DNA of 64,000 bases from Puffinus mauretanicus. Taxonomy: Eukaryota; Chordata; Aves; Procellariiformes; Procellariidae. The stretch is taken from contig JAJKFH010003493.1 of assembly GCA_023333565.1 (NCBI GenBank), positions 434,001-498,000 of the forward strand, written 5' to 3'. The notes beneath the pieces are model-generated. The model saw nothing but the letters and a program-made list of their open reading frames with translations, searched no databases and was not told the DNA's origin. Position numbers and translations under genes: made by a program. Positions 37,313-50,418 of the stretch are shown in pieces; positions within the stretch are counted from its first letter, which is position 1, and each line of letters opens with the position of its first letter.

Positions 37313-40300
37313 CTGGACGTGGGGACAAAGTCAGTCGCTGATTATTTGTGTGGCACTGGCTGAACAGCATCGTTACTCACATGCCGACAGCTCACATCCA
37401 GACACCACTTGACGCTGCGAGGCAAGCAACCTGCACACACTCACTTTGCTTAAGTCTTTGGTAACAGACCATCCAGGAAGGAGAACATCGCCAAGGGAAA
37501 CCTGAGCTTCAGTTCAGCATCCAGTATATTCATCATCAAGGGATTTTAATAAGACTAGCAGCTCAAAGAACAGAACAGTTTGCCAGGAAAGACAGAAATC
37601 ACCACAAGCAAAAAGATTTCAAGTCAGACCTATCAGTCAGGGAGACTTTGGGCTTCATTGTCCTCCCCTTTACCCTGGTGCACTCCCAGTAACGTACCTA
37701 AACTCAAAGGAATTTCACAGGAGAGGACACACTATGTAAATGAAAAATCAAATCTGATGGGACATATTTGTTAGATGTGTAGAAGGAGCAATTATAGGAA
37801 GGTAACAGGTATTGTGGCACTTTACATTCTCAATCAAAAGGTGTTAAAGAGAGAAGGCAAAAAAAAAAAAAGCTTTAGGTCCCTCCAGCTTATGTATTAT
37901 CCACAACTGCGAAAATTAAATTCGGATTCGGAGGACAAAAGCTCCTACCCCTTCCAGTGAGTCACTATATGTACATTTTCTATGCCTATTCCACTACAAA
38001 TCTAAACAATTTCAGAATCAGTTTAAGAATGCTGATTTTGTGCTGTCTGATGTTACAGACCAACGCTTCGAGAGTCATAAATGAAAAAGCAACACGCCAT
38101 ACTGAATTAATTTCTCATTCAGCTTTTATAATCTTGTAAACAAATAACGTGATTTGCACACTTATCACCCACATGCTATCTTGAAACTTTTCCCCAAACT
38201 GACTACATCAGAGAACATAATGTTCCTTTCCAATATAAATGCTCTTTACAATGAGGCTACAGGAACAGAGTTCCCTGCACCTGTTTAGTCTCATGGTTTA
38301 AAAAACACAAAACAAATTAGAAAAAAGTACCCTAATCAGGAGACATATGAACTGTTTGGTATTTGGAAGAAAAAATGATGAATTTTTTTTTTTCTAAGGT
38401 TATTAATGTTTCACTGAACCGCGCTGTAGACCCATCACGAGTAAGATGTTTGCAACACCGATTAGACAAATTCACAAATTACAAGAGACCACAGAAGTCT
38501 TCATTTATCCATGGTCAAACCTCATTATAACTTCAGTTGTGTGATATATAACCGAAACCACATGTGTCCACAACATTTCCTAACAGCATCAACCTGTGTT
38601 TTAAGGCAGCCCTCACAAAATGCTCTCACAGAACTGCACGACATCGCCACTGATGTTAGAGGTTAGAAATAAAACCTCACAGGATGAAGTATCAGTGGGA
38701 GTGAAGAGTTAAAGAAAGAGCCCTACTTTAATGTAAGGAAAATCCTTTCCCAGTGTTGTATAGATACAAAAAGAATAATTGAAGGTGATAAGAGGGGAAG
38801 TGTTACAAGAGGCAAAAGTATCCCTCCACACCCCTCCCATTCTCGTGGAGTAACCCCCATTCACTCCAGACAGAATCTCTCCTAATTATTGTTTGATGGG
38901 GCTAAAGGGGAGGAAGACATACAGTCATCTTAAAAACCTTTGGTAATGTTTCCCTTAAATTTTATTAAAAACACACGGATATTTCTTCCACTCAGCAGCA
39001 AACCTAAAGTCACTTTTTAAATACTAGCTCCATTCTCTCTGTAGTTCCCCTTTATTAGGACAGCAGAACAGTTCCTACAGGAGAATTAAAGCCAGATGCT
39101 GACAACTGAGCCACACACTAATGCATTTCTTAAATCCTAAACATACACACCTCCGACCTCCATGGTATCTCTGGGCAGCTGTATCTAATACACCTGTTGC
39201 ACAAGGTATTACTTGTGATCAGGTACTGGCCAGTGTGAGGAATGCCACGTCAGGCACCTCCGATTTTGAAAATCTAGCTCTTCATACTTTGAGGCACAGA
39301 TAAGAACCACGGTTAAAGACACCGTATTATGTAAAGACACAGCAATATATTTTTAGAATTGAGAAAGAATTTTATTGAACCATTTTAAAACCATGCACAC
39401 AATGGCAAAGTCATCTTTCTCTCTTCACTTGCCTTCAAAAAGGATACATTAGCAAAAAAGAGACAGAAAAAACAACCTGGTATGAATAAGGTCAGATTCC
39501 TTCGCTTTCAGACCACAACTTCTCTATTGCCGAGGGAACACATGAAAGAAAAACGAGGCACTGATAAGGAAAGAACTTCCAAAAGTTGGAAAATGGACCT
39601 CAGTACTAATGTATTTGGTGATCCTGCGCTTTGACCCGACGAGCTTAGTCATGCCTAATATGGAGCTGGGAGCTCTGGCAGAGACAAAGCTTCAAGGATG
39701 CAGCAGTGATGGAGAGAAACATTCCTGCCATTTACAAGCACACAGGCTCCTGGTTTGGAATAGGGCATCTGGAATAGACACCGCCGTCCACAGTCGCAGA
39801 AAAGGTGTGAACAGCTTCGCTCTGGGTACCACCACTGATGCTCATGACCCTTCCTCCCCTGCCCTCTCTGATAACGAGAAGCAGACAATGACCCCCTGGT
39901 GAATGAGTTTGCCAGAAGGTATGGCTGAACATTTTCTTCAGTCAAATATCATGAATCCTATGAATTGAATAGGAATGGAAGAAACCTGATTCTACAGCAA
40001 TGCTTTCAACTAGCCTACAGAAGTGAGCAGAGATTTATGGGTCTGATCCAAATCCCTTTGAAGGTAGTGGAAAGACTGCAACAGGGTAAGGCAGGAATTC
40101 TGTTCCTGCTGCAGAAACGCACAGAAGAGATGTCATCCTCTGCTAACTATTTTTCTTCTAAAAGGAAGTCTCAGGAAAGGAAAATTTAGCCCTAAAACAT
40201 GAGAAACGATATATATTACTGAACTTTCCGATTCCGGAAGAATTGATTAAAAGATTCTTTAAAAGGTATTGATTGAAAATAACATCCAAGTTTACTTTAG

Positions 40301-40782
40301 CAAATCAATAGGCTTTTCTTTATCTTTTTTTCAATAAGAAGAACAATCCCCTGCCTAAATTACAAGTATTTTGATATTATAATCACAACTTTAATTAAAT
40401 CACATGAGCACATACAGTAAAAAACTCTTGATCAAATTATACTGGTAGGTGGTTAAGAATGATACCATAATTCATACCTACGCATGGCTACTGACTACTA
40501 ATGGTTGTTTAACACCAGCATTGAGTAACCCCATTTGATTATTTCTTACAAATATACTCTAAAATCTTTACTACATTATCATTGTATTTGTATCTTTATA
40601 ATGTGCTTAGAAAAAGTTCATAACATTTCTTCTTAGCTGTTTTTCACTACAGTTTCCACCTACCATGTCAGCTGGATCGACCAAAGTCCAAACAGAATTT
40701 GAAATGTGGTATGTTCAAGTTCCACCTCAAATTTACATTACTTGTCACGCTTTCGGTGATTCCTCCTTCCTTCAAAAACATA

Positions 40783-40799
40783 TTTTTGGGGTTTTTTTT
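40783..40799 (-). repeat. Short T/G tract (tttttggggtttttttt type)
   Basis: The smallest clear member of the A-run to CCC class: on the minus strand eight A, then CCCC, then A again. Confidence 0.6.
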
Positions 40800-42167
40800 C
40801 CTAGTAGCACTGACAAGTCCAAGCCAAAACACTGCTGCCTGCACAAGCTCAAAATAAGATATCTCTGCTCCAAAAAGTTTACAAACTAAAACAACAGGAA
40901 TGCAAAACAAATGGATGAAACAGCATCCACTTGTTTAAATCAACATTCAGTAACAGACTGATAGTGGAATCTAATGATTTTTCTTGCACACATTTCTTAT
41001 TTGTAAAACTGCATTATTCATATGCCCTGCATTTCAGAACCACTGACTTAGCAATTCCTTGGGACCAAGAAGGATAAAGATACAGAAAAGCCTTAATTAA
41101 AAAATAATTTATTGCAATACTAGAAGTTGTTTTCTTAATGAAGACTGGATTCTGCTGGCAGCTGTCTACATTGCAATATCTAGGTTTTAAGGCCACTATC
41201 ACTTTATTCCTTTACTTTTACAAATGCAGGAAAGGTAACACTGCATTAAAATTGATGCAACTAAACTGAGTTCTTATAGTGAAATGTCGTTCTTCTTTAT
41301 TATCTTTATTCTAATACTGCTTGCAAATCATACTCTGGCTGCACAACTATTTATTTCAGGTTTGCTTTCAGAAAGCTAAATAGGAAAAGCACTGTTTGCC
41401 TCATAAAACCACTTTTTTTTTGTTAGCTTTGCTCTACAGTACGAGGAAACAGTTATAAAAGCAGAGATTTCACAAGTAAGACATACAAATTATCATGGCT
41501 ATATTTTTGTTTACTAATAGATGAAGATGCATGTAGAAAATTAAAAATTTTACATTTGTTCCTGGTTCCGTTCTTAGCAATGAAGGCCAGATTTTGCTGG
41601 AGCTACTTGTGTGGCATTCCACTCCACAGGCAGTTCTGCAGAAACTGCTGGATTTCTATGTTTGGCTCAAATGCGACTTACCACCCAAAACGAGCACAGA
41701 GGCCCTTAGCAAACGATTGAGTATTTGTAACCACTGCATCTTTACTCAAAAAGGAATCAAGATTTTTCCAAACTGTTGCACTGGTTCTGCAGAGCAGTAT
41801 GCAACTGCCGCCCAAACATCTCCTCTTCTGCATGTCTGAACGCTGCTCCTAGTGCCAGCATCACCTCCCAGCACCAGCATCACCAAGGGCAATATCAAGC
41901 TGGTGAACCTTTGCCCCCACCTGTTCATAATACCTGGGCTCTGAAACATCTCCTAAGGAAGAAGGTATTTTGTTTAGAGCTCAGCAAATTTCTGCTTTGC
42001 TTTTGTAAGAGTTGTAGTACTTGCAGAAATGCACACACAGCTGCATATTTTAGGAGTTTTAATATTCATGATGTATTATGTTGGAATGGAAATCAGACAG
42101 CCAATTTCCACTAAGGCTTACATAGGAGCTGGATACCATACTCTTTTAGGATCCCATGGGGAAAGGG

Positions 42168-42186
42168 AAAAAAAAAACCCACAACC
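42168..42186 (+). repeat. A-run to CCC/ACC tract
   Basis: Ten A are followed by cccacaacc on the plus strand. A short member of the same class. Confidence 0.65.
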
Positions 42187-44440
42187 TAGCCTTGTATCTT
42201 TTCACTGGCAATGGGTGAGGGGAAGGAAGTTCAGGAGATGGCTAATGGGATATGAAGGCTTTCCTCTCCAGCAAAATGAGACATTAGTAAACAAGTTGTC
42301 AGGTCAGTGATGACCATCATTTTTTACCAGGCCTACAAAGACATCGCCCTTTGAACCTCAAGGTTTTACTCTTGTGATGATTCTTAACCATTGTAATGAG
42401 ATTCAACCATGCTGGGGACTGTGACTCATAACCTTCCTCATGCCATTTAGCTGTGCCTATTTATATAGTATCTTTGCACTGAAGACAGGATAAAGATTTA
42501 AGATCAGTTAAGGCTACGCTAAAATTGGAATACTACCCTAGCATGGCAAGAGGCAGCTGGGCTAATGTGCTACACTACTTACCCAACAGCATCAAACTCT
42601 TAGAGGAAAACTAAGGTTTACACCAGGCACATCTCCAGTATCACGCAACACAGCCGCTGTTCAGACTGCAACCCCTCAAAATGTGACTAAACTTTTAAAT
42701 ACTGTGTTGAGCATACCCTTCTCACGCACAAATAGTTCACTGAATATCTATCACATTCTGAGCAGCAAAACCAGAGATGAAAAATAAACACTTCTGCGTA
42801 ATGCAAAACAATGTATTATTATATTATTAGAACCCTGGAGAGAAACACAGTCTTGCCAAAAATCACTTCTACACGTAAGAAAACCTACAAATCAGAACTA
42901 ATGTACAGACTTGCTCACATATCGAGAAAAGAAAATGGCAAACAGGAAATTTGATACCTTATTTATAACTACATCTTGGTAATAAAGAGGTTAAAGGCAC
43001 ATCATAGACTGTAGACATAAAGACAGCTTTCATCTCTACGAATGGACGACCTGACAAGCAATGCATGCATGCGTGCCTCTCTGTGTGTCTGCGCACATGC
43101 ACGTGCAAATGAGAGAAACACTCAGTGTCTTGTATGAAATCAGAATTGAAGGATGTCAGTTATTTGTTTACAAAACATTTAAACAGGATACTCTATTTCA
43201 TGGTCATTTCACACACACAGAAATACACATCGATTTCCAAGTACAAGCTAGGGAAAAACTCATAAGCAACTTTTAAAATTATTCTAACATTCATTCTGAA
43301 TATATGAAATGCAGAGGATGCATTCTCAGCAATAACGACCAAGTCATTTTCTGATCCTCTCTCCTCCTGATCTGTTTATCTCTAGTGAAGTTGTGCTTGT
43401 GGATCTTCTTGCTCAATGAAGAGGATTTTAAAGTAAATACAGACACATTTTTCCTATCAATCCTAGGGATCAAAGAACCTTTGTAAAGAGAATTTCCACC
43501 TCTTCCTCTGAGATGAATTCCTTAGAATATAAATATCCAGAATGAGACAAGTTATATATAGTTTTCTCTCAATAAGCACCAACGTACAGAGAAGACTTTT
43601 AGACACACACCCACAGAACTGGTAGCAGATTGATGACAAAGCAGCACAATGGGTGAATTTCTGTATCACTAACCCCAAGGCCATTTGGCCTATGTCACTC
43701 CAGGCAAAGTGACTGTTCCACCTTGAAAGCCTAAAAGTTCTGCAGGACTACATTTTGAAGTTTAACAGAAGAAAGAAAAGCTCTTAAATTTCCTTTGGAA
43801 AAAATTGTGAATCATTTGAGAAGAATACTACTCTGATTTCAGAGTATAATATTAGGTTTCAAAAACTATCTGATTAGAAACAGGGCCTCTAAACATGTCT
43901 ATCTTGATGGAAGAAGTAGTATAATATTTATTTTTGCAGGTATTTGACCTGGACAGTAACATATGAAGCAGACTGAAGTTTCAAAATCACATTCAATTAC
44001 TCTGTAGGACTAAGGAAGAACAGATCTTTCTTGCTTGGACAGGATTCTCCGTAAAAACGCAAGCTCTCCTGGAGGAATTCATTTAACATGGTCTTTAAAC
44101 AATGCATTTTGTCTAAGCCATTACTGTATGTCTACTTTTCTGCGTCTGTGAGAGTAATAATGATTTTATTCAAGTATCCATTTCAACTCATCTGGTCCTG
44201 GATTTCATTGCAGCGGACCAGCTCTGCAAGCTCAACATACCATATCCAGGGATATGTTATCCAGATAGGAACTTCAGCTCAAAATCAGCACCAATAGCAT
44301 AACACTGTTCTCCGGAGTCTGAAAAAAGTAGATTAAGAGATACAGCCCAATTTTGTGATTCATGCTTCACTCTGAATGGAGAGGCCACAGGGTACATTAC
44401 TGGTCTTTCAAGGTGGTCAACTACTAAACTGGCTTACAAT

Positions 44441-44486
44441 GAAAAGAAGGGAAGAAGGAAAAGAGAAAGAAAAAAAAAAAAAAAGA
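44441..44486. repeat. 46-base pure purine tract ending in poly-A
   Basis: An uninterrupted A/G run: a mixed gaaaagaagg part, then a run of about 15 A, then G. It is a potential triplex-forming sequence. No function is implied. Confidence 0.9.
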
Positions 44487-47400
44487 TAGGTTTAGGGGTC
44501 AAGTCTTAAGTCTTCACTCTGCTGAGTTTTCCCTCTATTAGGCAATGCTGAGAGATACAATAAGCTTTGTATCATCCAGGACAGGTTTACTCAGTAAATC
44601 AGCATCAGTTTGAGTAAGTTAGCTGCTCGCAGAAAAAGCATTGCTCTGAGATCTCAGTGAATCACTAAGTTCAGGTGGATGGATGTTTTGCTTTTTGATT
44701 TTGGACACAGATGAGCACCTCACCTCTCAGCATCTGAAATGAGGATCAAACTGACCACATCACTAGAGTCATACTCTGTATTCAATCAAGACAGCAGGTA
44801 AAGATTAAAAGATGATGATCGTCATAGCCAAGGTATCTTCTAACATGAAATGGGGAAGAGATAACAGGAATTAATGGATATCTTTTTGATTCACAGAAGA
44901 TTTTTTGTGCAAGAAGGGCTTTCCCAAAGGCTTCAGAAAGGATGCGTTGTTTTGATTTTGCAGCAACAGTTCTTTTTCTTCATAGCGATTTTCATCTTCA
45001 GTTAACATTCATCTGAGCTGAAACTTGTTCTTGACAGCATTCATCCCGCTGTGTCCATGGTTATCGCAAATCCAGGATAATCCAGGAACTACATTACCAT
45101 GTATGTTTCCCTCAGCTCTGTCTCTGGACAAAGCTCAGACCAGGGGTGGGGGGGAAATCCAGGAAGAAGAAGTGAATATGCTTCTACTTCACAACTATAT
45201 TAGCTTTATCTGGGAAAACATTCAAATGGTAGCAACCAAAGGTGGAAAACAAAGCTGCAACGCATACTCAAACTAAAGAGAGATTATGAAGACGCACCTA
45301 GTTTTGGAACCTACCTCAATACACGTCAGACAGAGCTTTAGTCAGCTTGCTCCCCAGTCACATGGGGTTAGAAAGAGGATGCCAAATGGGTTGCACTGCT
45401 CCAACCTCAGGTAGCTGAAAAAACCAGCTTCATTCACGTCCATGTAAGTCTACCGGTAACAGCAAGGGAGCACATTTGCACTTCTGAGTCTTGTTCATTT
45501 TCAGAGCACAGCATCGCTGGACAAAAATTTCATTATGATAGATATTACAGGTAGCCAGTGCCTCCAAAATTAAAAGCCAGGCAGCAAAGGTAGGAAAAAA
45601 ACAGCTCAACTCGATAGAAGCAAGACTTCTCACACCATCTTCATTTCTTTCCATGGAAAACAGAATTTAAAGTCACTTTCTCCCCAAGAATAACTTACGG
45701 TTTTCCCCAAAGCTCCCAAGTATATCACGTTACAGACCAGAAACCTCATACTACCCACAGAACCTCCAAAGCTCCACAGCTAAGAGCTCGGTAAGGGGAG
45801 TGAAGAGGAGGGCAAGGACACTTCCTTTCATCTTTGGTATATCTCAGCTCTCTTTCCTAGAGGTCTGTAAGAGCAAAAGGTGCCACAAACTCCAAGCAGC
45901 AGCAGAATTAAGATAAGTCTCCTTGCTGAGACAAAAGCTGTTCTGTGATATAACTAGGGACAAGACACAGATAGGTTTTGCACTAGCAATACTGTAAGTG
46001 TCTAATAATAGTTCAGAAGGACAAAGGCTGTTTTGAGCCAGACAGCAGCTCAGCACAGAGCATTCATGGTTACTGCCGTCTAAAGTTCCCCCTTACCTTA
46101 ACTGATCAGGCTGAAGCATCATTTTAGACAGAGGACCTTGACATGATGAAAAAAAGAAACACATGGCTCACAGAATACTAATTATTCATGAAAAGTGAGC
46201 TTATGACTAGGATATTTGATAAGAAAGGTTTCCCTTCAACTAATACTCTGGTTTTTTTTCTTCTCCCCAAATATGTATAGTGCTATAGCATTAGCCATGT
46301 CAAGACAAATGCACACTAACATTGTGTAGCAACAGCAGCACTAATGAAGAAGATATCTGGGAAAAAAAGAAGTCACTGATAGTAGGAAAGTTACTGAGCA
46401 TTAAAAGAATAGCCAATATAAAACTAAATTAGTTCGCTATCTTATTTCTGTTGGGGGAAAAAAAATAAAAATCAAAAGCTGGATTCATTTTTCACTGGAT
46501 CATTATTATGCTGCTCTGGAAATTGTGTGCAGTGACTTTCATTCCAGGAAATAATATAAATCTAGTATTAGAGCTGAACTCAAGAGTCACACACACTTTA
46601 AAACCACAAATTTAATTGGGTTCTGGGATCAAAAAGTTATATCCGGGTTGCATTTGCCATTTTTTCAGCCTCCAATTGTCCTTTCCAAATCAGAATTGCT
46701 AATAGAAACTTATACAAGTCTATAATAGTGAAAACTCTCACATAGAAATAATGGGCTGGATTGTGTCTGGCTTTGTGAAGGTGTGCAAAGGGGAAAAGAT
46801 CACAAAGCCTACAATACACAATATATTTTCTGCAGGGCCAGCCAGGATTCACAGCCTTCCAATTTATGGAGTGTAGGCCAGTGCTACTCTCAAAAGCACT
46901 TGAGGAAGGTTACGGCTTGTTACTCCTGTAGCAATCAACTTGCCTCACACAAGGGAAAAGGACAGGCATGCTGCACCTTCTCAAAAGGGGCAATAATGGC
47001 CAGTCTTTTACAGAGCAACTGAAAGCTTTCCTTCTGCTCAAGCCCTAATGGTCTCCAGATCTTTCAAATTGTAGTAACGTCACCCCTACTTTTAAGAACC
47101 CTGAAAATTCTTATCTTTGAGTTTTGGCCAAGCCAGGGATGCTCATGTTGGTTTTGAAGAGAAAGCAGATTGAAACTCAGTACTTATGTGCTGCTCCTGG
47201 AGAACAGCGCTCCTTAGCTCTGATTGCACCCTACAGAGCTCAAAACCACATCCCTTTCTGTGCCAAGAGGATGATAAGCTAAGCCTAGCTGTTCTCAGAG
47301 AGGATGCTAGAATGTGGAATTGGACTTGCAGTAGCTGGCTGACAGTAATAGTTTTAGAAGAAACACATGTTACAGTGACAGTAGCAATTTTAAGCTCTGG

Positions 47401-48204
47401 GTCATATTAGTGACACTCTACAGTGCTGATAAAATCATAATGCCAAACTATAGCTAGAAGACCAATAGCTTACGTAATAAATGTTCTTTCTCTACTATAC
47501 AATAGGCACTTAACTTTTATTCCCTCAGAAAAAAAAAAAAAACAGAGAAAAATCTCTTCTTTGTCTTTGCTATCACAATCAGTCACCAGTCTTTCAAAAA
47601 AGATCAGGGGAGTTTGCTGGTGTTTGTTTTGGGAGTTTTATATTTGCAATTCAAATTATCTTCTAACAGTAAAATTTAATTTCATTTAAGATGTATATTA
47701 TTTGCCATATAAATATCATTTTAAAACATACAAACATCATTGCTGAAGTTAGATACAGTCACTTGACAAAAATATGAAGGAAAGGAATGAACATCAAGAG
47801 AAAAAAAAAAAAAAGAAAGAAATCCTGCCACAAAGGTGTCCTAACGTCAAGAAATGACTCATATGGAATTGCAGGTTTTGCACCCATCTCAGCAAAAGGG
47901 TGGGAAGGAATATAATTTACCTTGTTTGTGGAACAATATCTCAACATTTTTCTTTTCTGTTAACATGTACTGATAAATACGAATCCAGAACAAATCCATC
48001 AGCTGCAGGGAGTGCCTGTACTTTCAACATCCTTCACCAGCAAAGAATGTTTTCCATTCTGCTCAGGAAGTGCACCCCTTTATAAACATGCGAATCAAAG
48101 TCCTCTATTCTTTAACAAAACATGTCTCAAATTAAAGCATTAAATCTTTCCTTAATCAAAGGAGCAGCAGAGGTTGAACATCTGAGCAGAATCATTTTGC
48201 TACT

Positions 48205-48305
48205 CAGATTTATCATTATTATTACTAGAATAGCGAGTAGTGACATAAAATGGACTGAGAGCTCCTTTGAGCAAAGCACTGTGCAGAACATAGGGGACAC
48301 ACCAG
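48205..48305 (-). mobile_element. Ancient L2/MIR-type 3' tail relic
   Basis: The words tcattattattactagaat, gagagctcctttgagcaaag and actgtgcagaacatag follow the order of the reverse complement of an L2/MIR-like 3' tail known from amniote genomes, where a (TTA)n-like terminus is followed by 'gcgctgtacaaacacatag'. The copy is strongly diverged. The 60.1 kb relic looks like the same kind of tail on the opposite strand. Confidence 0.35.
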
Positions 48306-48654
48306 CACAATGGGAAGCCAGTAAGTTAGTACACCCTGGGACGCTACCCCATCTTACCCGATACACGCGTGCTCCTGACCTATTACAATTTCAAAGTTAG
48401 TGTAAACCATTTTCGTGGCAATGCTTCAGGATAGTTTAATTTAACCTGCTTTAATTTACATCCCTAATGAAATTAAAGCATTCACAGTCAGCTACCAAAT
48501 TTCAGCTGAGAGGCAGAACTTCCAGCAGTGCAGAGCTAAGTCCTTGAAATGCGCTGCCTTGCTTGCAACTGTGCAAACACGGCCTAAGAAAGTCCTCAAC
48601 CGACAGAGCTGACAACTGAAATGGCAACGTGGATAAAGGGCGCGTGCCAGGAGA

Positions 48655-48760
48655 ATGGGAGAGTCGAGTCAAACAGATGAAATAACTTGTCCCAAGTTGA
48701 ACAGCACGCTAATGGTAGAGCCTAGAAAATAATGGATTTCCTTGCAGACTACCTACTCTA
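48655..48760 (-). mobile_element. MIR-type SINE relic
   Basis: On the plus strand cagatgaaataacttgtccc, then aagttgaacagcacgctaat, then ggtagagcctagaaaa follow the reverse-complement MIR order ('cagatga', 'aacttgcccaaggtcacacagc', 'agtggcagagc'). It is an old, diverged copy, and lies directly beside the 147-bp duplication and a CR1 relic in the same 1.2 kb nest. Confidence 0.5.
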
Positions 48761-48768
48761 GCAAGGTA

Positions 48769-48915
48769 GCTATCACAGCTACCAGTTTGCCTCGCCATAA
48801 CTTTGCAAACAACTTCTGTGACCAAAACACATCAAACACTCCTATGAGGGCAGGACTCCCAGACGAGTTTATCAGAACAGCTGTCTACACCAAGCTGTCG
48901 TGCCTATGGTTACAA
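48769..48915 (+). repeat. 147-bp direct repeat, copy A
   Basis: Pairs with 49797-49943. Without gaps, the 138-base core (48778-48915) differs from copy B at about eight positions, most of them C/T or G/A changes, so identity is near 94 percent. The similarity ends sharply at both sides (outer flanks do not match). Both copies keep an open plus-strand frame containing FANNFCDQNTSN and FIRTAVYTKLSCLWLQ; with so few changes this is not evidence of selection. It could be two insertions of an unrecognised repeat, or what is left of a tandem or segmental duplication. Confidence 0.9.
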
Positions 48916-48965
48916 TACTCTACCTACTGGACTCTGCTACTTGTAACAATATTCTTCCTTCAAGT

Positions 48966-49290
48966 CACAAAAAAGGCTATACTGGGTCAGAGCAGAAGAC
49001 CACCTAGCCCCAAATCCTGTCTTCAACCATAACCAGAAGCAGGTGCCAAGAGAAGAGCACAGGAACGGAGAAAACATACAGAGATACTACCCTTGAGCAC
49101 ACTCCAGTCTTCAGCAACTTGAGGATTTGGCACTTCCGAGTCTTCTGGAGGCAATTCCTATGTATCCAGCATCCTCAACAGAGTTCTATGCAATGAAATT
49201 ATCCATTCTCATTTTGAACCCAGGTGAACCTTTAGCATCCCCAACATCCTGTGGCAAAATCATACATTTTTCCTTAGACGGTTCTCAAAT
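48966..49290 (-). mobile_element. Old CR1 LINE 3' fragment
   Basis: Reading on the plus strand, actgggtcagagcagaagac followed by cacctagccccaaatcctgt is the reverse complement of the CR1 3' end, whose family pattern is 'ggatgctgggctagatggaccattggtctgaccca'. Further along, attttgaacccaggtgaacc and acatcctgtggcaaaatc match the typical body words ('ttgaacccatccaagtc', 'acatcttgtggcaatgag'). It lies between the two copies of the 147-bp repeat. There is no coding remnant. The right end is approximate. Confidence 0.75.
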
Positions 49291-49796
49291 CCCCAACTTT
49301 TAAGATTCAGTGTAGTGCTCAACCCATGCAGCTATTCAAGCAGACCCATCTCTACAGATCCAAACAATCTTAAGGCTTTACCTCCATTCACCCAGTCAAA
49401 AGTTGTCCTTGTCTACAGTCACCACTTTCCCCTAATGTCCAGGCATCTCTGTTCTCCCCTTCCACCACATATTCAGCCAGCGCAATCAAGAATGATGCCA
49501 ACGTAGGCCGCAAGAACAAAACTGGCAGGGAAGAAAATCGTCTTTGCAAAAATAATATTGCTCGGGGTAGGAAGCAAGCTGTCCATCTCTACACCTGTTG
49601 CCTCCCTCTGTGAAGGCTTTAGCGTATGAGCAAATAGGCATCACGCCCTCACAACACACGGAGATGAGTAATAGCATTGTATCTGTATAACTCAGGTAGA
49701 GATACAGATTCATTCTACTTCTAAAATAAAACCATTCATGTCATTTTTGGTAACCATGTGGTATCACCATCACAACAGTGACAATAACATGCAACT
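49291..49796. other. Non-coding stretch between CR1 and repeat copy B
   Basis: Unrecognised sequence. It may include more of the same CR1 copy, but I could not match it. Confidence 0.4.
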
Positions 49797-49943
49797 GCTA
49801 TCAAGGCTACCAGTTTGTCTCACCATAACTTTGCAAACAACTTCTGTGACCAAAACACATCAAACATTCCTATGAGGGCAGGATTCCCAGATCGGTTTAT
49901 CAGAACAGCTGTCTACACTAAGCTGTCGTGCCTATGGTTACAA
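49797..49943 (+). repeat. 147-bp direct repeat, copy B
   Basis: Partner of 48769-48915, offset by 1,028 bases, same orientation. See copy A for identity and limits. The sequence after it (gaatgtgccatggctaatct) is unrelated to the sequence after copy A. Confidence 0.9.
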
Positions 49944-50346
49944 GAATGTGCCATGGCTAATCTGGATCTGGGTGGGATTAACTCCCTACAGCTGCTGGTG
50001 CTGAGATTTCTGGCTCTATTTAATTTGGCAAAGAACCGCACAGGAAGCTGAAAGACTCAGTCACTATAGTGAAGCTTCTGACATTTTTGTCCCTGGACCC
50101 TGGAGAACCCAAACACATCTCCTGCCAGAAATCAGTAACTATTCAATTGAACAATCAGGCATGTAAACTCAGGTTGTAGTTTTGTTACCAATTTAAGCTG
50201 CCCAAAGTGCAAGTTGTCTCTGACAGTGGAGTCCTGCCCCCGGCATCTCCCTTGGCTGGGTGTTCCCACTCCCTCTCGGGTGCCAGCACTAGTGCTTGTT
50301 TGGCCATGGGCTGAGCTGGCTCAGGGAGACCAAGGACAAAAAGACC

Positions 50347-50418
50347 AAAAAAACAAAAAAAAAAAGAAAAAAAAAAAAAGGAAAAAAAAAGGAAAAAAAA
50401 AAAAAAAGAAAAAAAAAG
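50347..50418. repeat. A-rich simple repeat with G interruptions
   Basis: Seventy-two bases of A broken by single or double G and one C. A lysine-rich frame of 113 codons running through it is an artefact of the repeat. It may have grown from a poly-A tract; no retroposon body is recognised upstream. Confidence 0.95.

Larger units (their letters stand above)
37313..48189. other. Non-coding stretch, no gene recognised
   Basis: Two facing frames of 96-97 codons overlap on opposite strands at 39609-39945, neither recognisable. Alternating purine-pyrimidine DNA (atgcatgcatgcgtgc) lies at about 43062-43077. Poly-A runs occur at 47529-47542 and 47800-47815. The 41.6-42.3 kb part is a little GC-richer. 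I see no RNA gene or intact repeat. Confidence 0.5.

Noticed and set aside
39609..39945. Facing 96-97 codon frames on opposite strands
   Set aside because: Neither resembles a protein, and overlapping frames on both strands usually reflect low stop density in GC-richer DNA.
43060..43110. Alternating purine-pyrimidine stretch as a hairpin RNA
   Set aside because: The arms mismatch too often; at most it is a short Z-DNA-prone sequence.
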